Shown here one piece after another: positions 29,308 through 36,875 of a stretch of 64,000 nt of DNA. Under the pieces are notes generated by a model. That model was given only the letters and a program-made list of their open reading frames with translations, made no database searches and was not told where the DNA came from. Source of the DNA: Sphingomonas paeninsulae (GTDB taxonomy: Bacteria; Pseudomonadota; Alphaproteobacteria; Sphingomonadales; Sphingomonadaceae); contig NZ_CP032829.1 in NCBI RefSeq assembly GCF_003660165.1, positions 1,625,001 to 1,689,000 of the forward strand. The letters run 5' to 3'. The number at the start of each line of letters is the position of its first letter. Positions within the stretch are counted from its first letter, which is position 1. The position numbers were made by a program, and so were the translations under genes.

Positions 29308-31875
29308 ATGAATTCGCGCCATATGCTGGCCACAGCACTTTTAGCCACTACGATTCTTGCCTCCGCTCCGGCGTATGCGCAGGCTGCGGCTTCTACTCCC
29401 GAAGTAGATATGGGTAACGATATCATCGTCACCGCCCAAAAACGTGAAGAAAACCTCCAGAGTGTGCCGATCAGCATTCAGGCGCTGAACACGCGCAAAC
29501 TGGACGAGCTCAATGTCAGCAACTTCAATGCGTTTTCGCAATTGCTGCCGAGCGTGAGTTTTCAGTCGACCCAACCGGGATCGACGGTCGTCTATATGCG
29601 CGGCGTCTCGTCGGGCGGCGACGGCAACCATTCGGGGCCGTTGCCAAGCGTCGGCTTTTACCTCGATGAGCAACCCGTCACGACGATTGGCGGTACGATC
29701 GACGTTCATATTTACGACATCGCCCGCATTGAATCGCTCGCTGGTCCGCAGGGCACGCTTTATGGCGCGTCGTCCGAAGCGGGAACCGTCCGCATCATCA
29801 CCAACAAACCATCGACTGCCGGTTGGGAAGGTCGCGTCGATGGCGAGGCCAACACTGTCCGTCACGGCGGTCAGGGTGGCCGGTTAGAGGGCATGATCAA
29901 CGCGCCGCTCAGTTCGAACGCTGCACTGCGTGTCGTCGGATGGTATCAACACGATGCCGGTTACATCGATAACGTACCGGGCACGCGGACGTTTCTGGGC
30001 GCGCCGATCCTCGACGGGGCGGGGCAGCCTACGGGAGCCTATGCTCCCGGCATTACGATCAACAATGCGGCGGTCGTGAAAAAGAACTTTAACACTGTTG
30101 ATATCGCCGGTGGTCGTGCCGCCCTGAAAATCGACCTCGACGAAAATTGGACTGTTACACCCACGGTCCTTTATCAGGACCAGAAGAACCACGGTAACTT
30201 TGCTTATGATCCGAGCGTAGGCGATCTGCAGGTGCAGAAGTTCGCCACCGATTATCGGCATGACCGGTTTGTGCAGGGCGCGCTGACGATCGAGGGCAAG
30301 GTCGGCAACTGGGACGTCACCTATGCCGGTGCCTATCTTGATCGTAAGGTGAATGCCGGCAGCGATTACACCGACTATTCCGAAGCCTATGACCATTTCT
30401 ATTCGTCGGTCGGAGGTTTGGCCAACTACTTCTATTTCAAGAATGCTGCCGGGCAGACGATCAATCCGACGCAATTCATTGTCGCTAGCGATCATTTCAA
30501 GAAAATGAGCCAAGAGTTACGCGTTGCCTCGCCACAGAGTGAGCGTTTTCGCGTTGTTGCCGGGCTATTTTTCCAGCGTCAGAGCAATCTAATCCATCAG
30601 GACTATCAAGTAGCGGGCCTTGCGCCACTGCTTTCCGTGAACGGTTCGCCGGGCACGCTCTGGCTGACGCAGCAGCATCGTGTCGATAAGGATTATGCCG
30701 CGTTCGGAGAGGCCAGCTTCGATATTCTGCCGAACTTGACGGTGACCGCCGGTGGACGCGGATATATTTACGATAACAGTCTGATCGGCTTCTTTGGATT
30801 CGGTCGTAATCCTGCCTATGTGCAGGGCGCGGCTGGCAACCCTCCGCCGAATGCTGCTGGCAGTTCGCGGACCGGTGTCGCCGGTTGCCTTACCACCGAG
30901 GGGATCACCTTGCGTGATGCTCAATTGCAGGGACGCACGACCACGCTGCTTCCCGCGGCTGTTGAAGGGGGTCCGTGTACGAACCTTGGTACGTTCAATA
31001 CGATTACCGGCGGCGTCGATCCGAAGGAAACCGAGGGGCAGGGCTTTACGCACAAGCTGAACCTGACGTGGAAAGCGACGCCCGACCTGATGTTTTATGG
31101 TACATGGTCGCGCGGTTTTCGGCCAGGTGGAATCAATCGCCGATCGACCGTTGCGCCTTATGCCCCCGATTTCCTGACCAATTACGAGATCGGCATGAAG
31201 TCGACATTGTGGGGCGGAAAACTGCGCTTTAACGCGACGATCTACCAGCAGGATTGGAAGAAATTCCAGTTCGCCTTCCTTGGTGCGAATAGCTTCACCG
31301 AAATCCACAACGGTCCGAATGCACGGATCAGGGGTATCGAAGCCGACGTCAATTTGCGACCGATCAACGGCCTCACGCTGACGACCGCAGCTGCATATAC
31401 CGATGCGAAGACGCGCCAAAACCTATGTTTCGTAGACGATCCCACGTATAGTTGCACCGGCGCGGGCAACTTCGTTTCGACGCCCAAGGGAACGCGCCTT
31501 CCGATCACGCCGCTCTTTAAGATCAATGGAACGGCGCGTTATGTCGTTCCGGTGAGCGCGACTGCCCGGGTTTATGGTCAAGCTGTTGTCGTGCATCAAA
31601 GCTCGGCAGCGTCCGATATTCGTACCGCGATCCCAGAGACATTCACTGGTACCATCGTCAATCCGGCTGAGGAACTGGGCAGGTTGCGAGCCTATACGAC
31701 CGCTGACTTTGCGCTGGGGGTCGAATTGACCAGCTATACGGCGGAATTGTTCGTCCAGAATGCTTTCGATGAGCGCGCCGACCTGAGCCGTGGGGCTGAA
31801 TGCTGCCAGTTTCGTCCAACTATCACGACGAACACACCGCGAACGATCGGGCTAAGGCTCGGCGCGAAGTTCTGA
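29308..31875 (+). CDS. TonB-dependent outer-membrane receptor
   Basis: 855 residues, start ATG at 29308, with a signal peptide ending AYAQA. A TonB-box-like DIIVTAQKREENLQSVPISI opens the mature protein. It is followed by the plug domain (MRGVSSGGDGNHSG, IYDIARIESLAGPQGTLYGASSEAGTVRIITNKP) and a long barrel. The barrel ends with RTIGLRLGAKF and a terminal Phe. The receptor class is the general one often called CirA/FecA-like in sphingomonads, whose substrates include peptides, sugars and aromatics. Neighbouring M20 peptidase and APC permease genes suggest peptides or amino-acid conjugates. Confidence 0.92.
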   Translation: MNSRHMLATALLATTILASAPAYAQAAASTPEVDMGNDIIVTAQKREENLQSVPISIQALNTRKLDELNVSNFNAFSQLLPSVSFQSTQPGSTVVYMRGVSSGGDGNHSGPLPSVGFYLDEQPVTTIGGTIDVHIYDIARIESLAGPQGTLYGASSEAGTVRIITNKPSTAGWEGRVDGEANTVRHGGQGGRLEGMINAPLSSNAALRVVGWYQHDAGYIDNVPGTRTFLGAPILDGAGQPTGAYAPGITINNAAVVKKNFNTVDIAGGRAALKIDLDENWTVTPTVLYQDQKNHGNFAYDPSVGDLQVQKFATDYRHDRFVQGALTIEGKVGNWDVTYAGAYLDRKVNAGSDYTDYSEAYDHFYSSVGGLANYFYFKNAAGQTINPTQFIVASDHFKKMSQELRVASPQSERFRVVAGLFFQRQSNLIHQDYQVAGLAPLLSVNGSPGTLWLTQQHRVDKDYAAFGEASFDILPNLTVTAGGRGYIYDNSLIGFFGFGRNPAYVQGAAGNPPPNAAGSSRTGVAGCLTTEGITLRDAQLQGRTTTLLPAAVEGGPCTNLGTFNTITGGVDPKETEGQGFTHKLNLTWKATPDLMFYGTWSRGFRPGGINRRSTVAPYAPDFLTNYEIGMKSTLWGGKLRFNATIYQQDWKKFQFAFLGANSFTEIHNGPNARIRGIEADVNLRPINGLTLTTAAAYTDAKTRQNLCFVDDPTYSCTGAGNFVSTPKGTRLPITPLFKINGTARYVVPVSATARVYGQAVVVHQSSAASDIRTAIPETFTGTIVNPAEELGRLRAYTTADFALGVELTSYTAELFVQNAFDERADLSRGAECCQFRPTITTNTPRTIGLRLGAKF

Positions 31876-31879
31876 TCCG

Positions 31880-33169
31880 GTGGGCGGGCGCGAGATAACT
31901 TCTCCCGCCCGCCCGTTCGGCCTGTGGACCGCTACGGCACTTGTCGTCGGCGGGATGATTGGGTCGGGCATTTTCCTGTTGCCAGCGACGCTGGCTCCGT
32001 TCGGCTGGATGGGCGTGGCGGCATGGTTCATCGCGGCGGGTGGTGCGCTTATTATCGGTTACGTGCTCGTCGTGCTTTCGCGCGCTTTGCCACAAGCGAG
32101 CGGTGGCATCGGCATTACGGGTGAGGTTCTGGGGCCGGTCGTTGGTGTGTTGGTTGGCTGGTCCTATTGGGTGTCGGTCTGGAGCGCCAATGCTGCAATC
32201 GCAACGGCAGCGAGCAGCTATCTTTCGATGCTGGTACCGTCGCTCTTATCTACCCCTTTGCGCGGTGCAATTACGGCGTCGTTACTGATCTGGTTGCTGA
32301 CGGGGCTCAATCTGGCGGGCGCGCGACTTGCCGGGCAGTTTCAGATTTTGACAACGGTGCTGAAGATGGTGCCGCTGGTCACTATCGTAATCATCCTTTT
32401 GGTGCTCTTTTTCTCAGGAAGAGGCCATGTTTTGCCGCAACCGAATGCGCCGATTTCCTTTGGTGGTCTCACCGCACCTGTGACGCTGACGTTATTCGCG
32501 CTTGTTGGGTTTGAATGTGCCAGCATCGCGGCGGCACGCGTTCACCGGCCCGAAGTCAATGTATTCCGTGCAACGATGTTCGGAACAGCACTGGCTGCGC
32601 TGCTTTATATCGTTGTGTGCTCGGGGATCGTCCTGACCCTCCCAACCCATGTCGTCGCGAACTCTCCTGCGCCATTTGCGACCTTTGTAGAAACATTCTG
32701 GGGGCATGGCCCGGCCGTCACGATCGCGTTGTTTGCCGCCATTGCCGCTATCGGCGCGTTGAATGGATGGGTGCTCATACAGGGCGAAGTGCCACGTAGT
32801 ATGTCGGTCGAGGGTCTATTGCCCGCGTGGTTCGGGCGTACCGATCGGCGTGACGTTCCCGTTGGTGTGCTGACCCTGTCCAGTGTGCTTGCCACGGCGC
32901 TGGTCATGACCAATGCCAGTAAGTCGTTGTCGGGCATATTCGAATTCGTGGTCTTGTTGACCACGGCGTCCAGCCTTTGGTTCTATGTAGCTGCCTGTGT
33001 TGCGGCGATAAAGCTGCGCGTGGCTGTGCCGCTCGCGGTGATCGGACTGTGCTTTGCACTCTGGGCGATGTGGGGTGCGGGCGTCATGGCGAGCAGCCTT
33101 AGCCTGTTGCTGATGTTAACAGTGCTGCCGCTTTACTGGATGCGCCCGAAATCAGGCCCGACGAAATAA
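31880..33169 (+). CDS. APC-family amino acid permease
   Basis: 429 residues from a GTG at 31880, only four bases after the receptor stop. It is the only start that keeps the conserved first helix FGLWTATALVVGGMIGSGIFLLPATLA, including the GSGIF substrate-binding motif of the APC superfamily. About 12 membrane helices can be drawn. Relatives import amino acids or exchange them across the inner membrane. The start codon lies just outside a strong hairpin (31882-31914). The 3' end overlaps that of the convergent flavoprotein gene by 18 bases. Confidence 0.85.
   Translation: MGGREITSPARPFGLWTATALVVGGMIGSGIFLLPATLAPFGWMGVAAWFIAAGGALIIGYVLVVLSRALPQASGGIGITGEVLGPVVGVLVGWSYWVSVWSANAAIATAASSYLSMLVPSLLSTPLRGAITASLLIWLLTGLNLAGARLAGQFQILTTVLKMVPLVTIVIILLVLFFSGRGHVLPQPNAPISFGGLTAPVTLTLFALVGFECASIAAARVHRPEVNVFRATMFGTALAALLYIVVCSGIVLTLPTHVVANSPAPFATFVETFWGHGPAVTIALFAAIAAIGALNGWVLIQGEVPRSMSVEGLLPAWFGRTDRRDVPVGVLTLSSVLATALVMTNASKSLSGIFEFVVLLTTASSLWFYVAACVAAIKLRVAVPLAVIGLCFALWAMWGAGVMASSLSLLLMLTVLPLYWMRPKSGPTK
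31882..31914 (+). promoter_or_regulatory. GC-rich hairpin over the APC permease start
   Basis: GGGCGGGCGCGAG and CTCCCGCCCGCCC pair with one mismatch over 13 positions around the loop ATAACTT. The stem begins inside the GTG start codon. It could end the receptor transcript or hide the permease start from ribosomes. There is no T-run after it. Confidence 0.5.
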
Positions 33170-34765
33170 CCGACCAAGGAAGCTTCGATCTCTTAGTATC
33201 TCGTGCGCGGCGTTGTGGCCCGGCGCTCCGGTAACGCCTCCGCCGGGATGCGTGCCTGCGCCGCACATATACAGGCCAGCGATCGGCGCGCGATAGTCGC
33301 CGTGGCCCAGCGCGGGGCGTGCCGACCAGAGTTGGTCGAGCGACATATGGCCGTGCATGATATCGCCCCCGATCAGCCCGAACTTGCGTTCCAGATCGAG
33401 CGGCGAATGGATTTGCCGTGCGATGATTGATGCCTTGAAATTCGGCGCGTTCTTCGTCACGGTTTCGACAATCAGGTCGGCGGCGGCTTCGCGCTCATCG
33501 TCCCAGCTTCGACCGTTGGGCAATACCGGCGCGAATTGCTGGCAGAACAGGCTGGCGACGTGCATCCCCGGCGGTGCGAGGCTGTCGTCGATGGTGGTCG
33601 GAATCATGATTTCGACAATCGGCGCGTCGGACCAGCCCTTTGCCTTTGCGTCCACGAATGCCTGATCCATATAGTCGAGGGTCGGGGCGATGATGATGCC
33701 GGCTGTGTGATGCTCGGCGACTTCCTTGCCCGGCAATACCGTGAAGTCGGGTAATTCGGACAGGGCGACGTTCATACGGAACGTGCCGGAACCCGCCTTG
33801 AAATTGTCCATGCGCTTGGCGAATTCGGGGGCCATGTCTGCGCGATCGACAAGCTGACGAAAGAGCAGCGCGGGACCGACATTGGACGCCACGATGTCCG
33901 CTGCGATTTCCTCGCCGCTTTCGAGGCGAACGCCCGCGATCTTGCCGCCATCGACCAGCACCTTGGCGACCGGCGCTTCGAGGCTGATTTCGACGCCGAG
34001 TTCCTCGCACGCTTCGGCCATATATTGCGTGATTGCGCCCATGCCGCCGACGCTATGACCCCATGTGCCTTTTTTGCCGTTCACTTCACCGAAAACATGG
34101 TGGAGCAGAACATAGGCGCTCCCCGGATGGTCGGGGCTGGCGTAGTTGCCGACCACGGCATCGAAGCCGAAAGCGGCCTTCACATATTCATTTTCATACC
34201 AGCTATCGAGGAAGCTGCGCGCCGATTTGACGAACAGGTCCATCACGTCGCGCTGAGCCTCTATGTCCATGCCAGCAAGGCGCTTGCCTTGCGCCGCCGC
34301 CATCAGCAGCGCGCGGATACCGCCTCCTGCATTGGGCGGCGTCTTCAGCGCCAGATCGCGCAACACCCCTGCGACGCCCTCCAGCGCAGCTTCGTATTTC
34401 GGGAGCGTTTCGGCATCCTTCTTGGAAAAGCGCGCAAACTCGGCTTGTGTCCGTTCGGTGCCGCCGCCAAGTTTCAGATAACCGCCCTCATGAGGCAGGA
34501 AATTGCTGATCGTACGTTCGATAATGCGCCAGCCGCGTTGATGCAGGCGCATATCGGCAATGACTTCAGGACGCAGGAGGCTGACCGTGTAGCTGGCTGT
34601 CGAGTTGCGAAAGCCGGGATGGAATTCTTCGGTAACGGCAGCACCGCCGATAACGTGGCGACGTTCGAGAATGCGGACTTTCAGGCCCGCGCGGGCGAGG
34701 TAGAATGCACAGACGAGGCCATTGTGACCGCCGCCAATAATCACTGCGTCATAGCGTTTGGTCAT
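33152..34765 (-). CDS. FAD-dependent oxidoreductase, phytoene-desaturase-like
   Basis: 537 residues from the ATG at 34765, which overlaps the stop of the Rieske gene (ATGA). The FAD-binding Rossmann motif is at the N-terminus: DAVIIGGGHNGLVCAFYLARAG, followed by VRILERRHVIGGAAVTEE. The C-terminal FAD motif is GLYMCGAGTHPGGGVTGAPGHNAA, characteristic of the CrtI/COG1233 group that includes carotenoid desaturases and related amine or isoprenoid oxidases. No carotenoid biosynthesis genes are near, so a different substrate shared with the Rieske enzyme is likely. Confidence 0.85.
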   Translation of the reverse strand: MTKRYDAVIIGGGHNGLVCAFYLARAGLKVRILERRHVIGGAAVTEEFHPGFRNSTASYTVSLLRPEVIADMRLHQRGWRIIERTISNFLPHEGGYLKLGGGTERTQAEFARFSKKDAETLPKYEAALEGVAGVLRDLALKTPPNAGGGIRALLMAAAQGKRLAGMDIEAQRDVMDLFVKSARSFLDSWYENEYVKAAFGFDAVVGNYASPDHPGSAYVLLHHVFGEVNGKKGTWGHSVGGMGAITQYMAEACEELGVEISLEAPVAKVLVDGGKIAGVRLESGEEIAADIVASNVGPALLFRQLVDRADMAPEFAKRMDNFKAGSGTFRMNVALSELPDFTVLPGKEVAEHHTAGIIIAPTLDYMDQAFVDAKAKGWSDAPIVEIMIPTTIDDSLAPPGMHVASLFCQQFAPVLPNGRSWDDEREAAADLIVETVTKNAPNFKASIIARQIHSPLDLERKFGLIGGDIMHGHMSLDQLWSARPALGHGDYRAPIAGLYMCGAGTHPGGGVTGAPGHNAAHEILRDRSFLGRLFRRA

Positions 34766-35934
34766 AATTTTCCCCAACCCGGCGCTGGCGCCGAATTCCC
34801 GAGCATTTCCGGCACGATCTCTCGCATCCGCTTTGCAAACTGGCGCAGGCAAACCTCGCTTTTGCCGAGCGGTCCCTGCGTAAAGCTTTCCGATTTCATC
34901 CCGTCCTGCACGCGCTGGACGAGGGCCGAATCCTCAAGCGAGACTTGTCGATTGATCCGCCAGTTCAGGTAACGCGCCGCCTTCATTTCGCGGCGGTCAT
35001 CGGGAATGGCATAAGCGATTTCGCGGATCATCGTCTCGGTCGGAGAGATCGGCAGGAATTGCATGAAGTCCATCTGGTCGGGATAGATGTCGAGCGCGGT
35101 ATTCGGCCACAGCTTGTAATAGAACCAGACGCGCTGACGTTCGGCGGACAGGTGATCGACGTGCGGCAATAGCTGTCGATAAGCACGCTCAGACCGGCTT
35201 TCCTGCGCATCCTGGACCATTGGACCACCCAGCCGGTCGACCCATTCACCGGCCTCGACCCCATAGTTGCCGGGACCGAACAGGCGTTTCAGACCGGGGT
35301 GCGCAACCGGGATGTGCAGGCCGTCTGAATAATTGTCCGAGATATTCTTCCAGTTGGCGGGACGGGGACGAGTGGTGACGCGACCGATCGCGCGCATATC
35401 CTCCAGTCGGTAGGGCGCAATCTCCTCTTCGTGCGGGGCCATCATTCCGGCCACGCTGACGGGAGGCGTTTCGATCGCCGCAAAGACGAAGCCGCGCCAC
35501 ACTTCGATCGGATATTCGACCAGGCTGTGTTCGCGCGGGTCGAACGCGGGATAATCGGCGCGCATCGGCACACCGGACACGCGCCCGTCGAGTTCGTAAA
35601 CCCACGCGTGATAGGGGCAGACAAGTTTGCGGACGCAGCCTTGATGTCCGTCGAGGATACGCGCGCCACGATGGCGACACACGTTGGCAAAGGCGCGGAC
35701 GTTACCGTCCGCGCCGCGCACTGCAACAATCGATTCACCGAGGATCAGCAGGGACTGCCAGTCGCCCGCTTTCGGAATGTCGCTGAGGTGGCAAACAAGC
35801 TGCCACGATTTGCGGAAGATACGGCGACGTTCGGCCTCGAGCGTGTCGACGTCGTGATAGGCCCACCCTGGCAGACCGAAATCGGACTGATCGGACGCGG
35901 CGACCGGTGCCACTAATCTTGCATTGAACGCCAT
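34762..35934 (-). CDS. Rieske-type ring-hydroxylating oxygenase, alpha subunit
   Basis: 390 residues. The Rieske [2Fe-2S] ligands are Cys86-x-His88 and Cys106-x2-His109 (NVCRHRGARI and LVCPYHAWVY). The mononuclear iron site is in NYSDGLHIPVAHPG with His207 and His212, and the third, acidic ligand is probably in the EDSALVQRVQDG region. Enzymes of this family hydroxylate or demethylate aromatic and quaternary-amine substrates, using electrons from a separate reductase. No reductase or beta subunit gene is adjacent. It is translationally coupled to the flavoprotein that follows. Confidence 0.9.
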   Translation of the reverse strand: MAFNARLVAPVAASDQSDFGLPGWAYHDVDTLEAERRRIFRKSWQLVCHLSDIPKAGDWQSLLILGESIVAVRGADGNVRAFANVCRHRGARILDGHQGCVRKLVCPYHAWVYELDGRVSGVPMRADYPAFDPREHSLVEYPIEVWRGFVFAAIETPPVSVAGMMAPHEEEIAPYRLEDMRAIGRVTTRPRPANWKNISDNYSDGLHIPVAHPGLKRLFGPGNYGVEAGEWVDRLGGPMVQDAQESRSERAYRQLLPHVDHLSAERQRVWFYYKLWPNTALDIYPDQMDFMQFLPISPTETMIREIAYAIPDDRREMKAARYLNWRINRQVSLEDSALVQRVQDGMKSESFTQGPLGKSEVCLRQFAKRMREIVPEMLGNSAPAPGWGKL

Positions 35935-35990
35935 CGCTTCGCTCCGCTGTTCGTCCTACGAGGATGTGACCAAAGTGACGGCGGGACAAC

Positions 35991-36042
35991 CCCGGTGTTT
36001 TGGCCCGGTGTTTTGGCCCGGTGTTTTGGCCCGGCGTTTTGT
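35991..36042. repeat. Four tandem 13-bp repeats
   Basis: CCCGGTGTTTTGG occurs three times without interruption (35991-36029), followed by a fourth copy with two changes (CCCGGCGTTTTGT). It lies in the spacer between the divergent Rieske and fdhD genes, 39 bases before the fdhD ATG. Confidence 0.95.
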
Positions 36043-36080
36043 TCCGACGTGCGTTTTCGTTGCGCTGAAGTTAGTGCGCG

Positions 36081-36875
36081 ATGATGGGCCAGACAGAGAT
36101 AGAGTTTATTCGGATCGGCGCGAACGGCGATCATCGCCCTGTTACGCGCGCGGTCGCGGTCGAGATGCCGATTGCCATAGAGGTCAACGGCATCGGTTAT
36201 GCCGTGATGATGGCGACCCCGGCCGATCTGACCGATTTTGCCTATGGATTCGTGTGGAGCGAACGGCTGGTCGATGCACGGGCAGAAATTCTGTCGGTCG
36301 ATCATATACAAACGGAGTTCGGAAACCGGCTGCGGATACAGTTGGCCGCCGAGCGTACCGAGCGGTTGCTCGAACGGTTCCGGCACCGGGTTTCGGATTC
36401 ATCATGTGGGATGTGCGGGATAGAAAGTCTCGAACAGGCGATGCGTCCGCTGCCTGTCGTTAACCGCACCTACGAAATTGCCGATACTGCGATCTTTCGT
36501 GCTTTGGCCGAACTGAGAAAATGGCAGCCGTTAAACGAGAAGACTGGGGCGGTTCATGCCGCCGCGCGCTGTGCCTCCGATGGGCGCATATTGGACGCGC
36601 GCGAGGATGTCGGTCGGCATAATGCGTTCGACAAGCTGGTCGGTGCGATGTTGCAGGCGGGCGCGGCGTGGGATGACGGCTTTGCATTGCTGTCGTCGCG
36701 ATGTTCGTACGAACTCGTGGAGAAAGCGGCTTTGTCCGATTGCCCGACGCTCGTGACGATCTCGGCACCCACCAGCCTTGCGGTCGAGCGGGCCAAGGCT
36801 GCCGGTATCAGGCTGATCGTACTCGCGCGCACCGATGCTGTGCTGGCGCTAGACCCGGATGCGGACGGGGACTGA
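36081..36875 (+). CDS. fdhD: Formate dehydrogenase accessory sulfurtransferase FdhD
   Basis: 264 residues. The catalytic loop has the pair of cysteines in SCGMCG (Cys109 and Cys112). The nucleotide-binding part REDVGRHNAFDKLVGAML and the later SSRCSYELVEKAA are diagnostic. FdhD passes sulfur from IscS to the molybdenum cofactor of formate dehydrogenases and related enzymes. It is convergent with the FdhF/YdeP-type gene, and their ends overlap by 27 bases, so the accessory protein and its likely client are neighbours but not in one operon. Confidence 0.92.
   Translation: MMGQTEIEFIRIGANGDHRPVTRAVAVEMPIAIEVNGIGYAVMMATPADLTDFAYGFVWSERLVDARAEILSVDHIQTEFGNRLRIQLAAERTERLLERFRHRVSDSSCGMCGIESLEQAMRPLPVVNRTYEIADTAIFRALAELRKWQPLNEKTGAVHAAARCASDGRILDAREDVGRHNAFDKLVGAMLQAGAAWDDGFALLSSRCSYELVEKAALSDCPTLVTISAPTSLAVERAKAAGIRLIVLARTDAVLALDPDADGD

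Noticed and set aside
35990-36045. Possible CRISPR array at the 13-bp repeats
   Set aside because: The units are contiguous with no spacers and far too short for CRISPR repeats.
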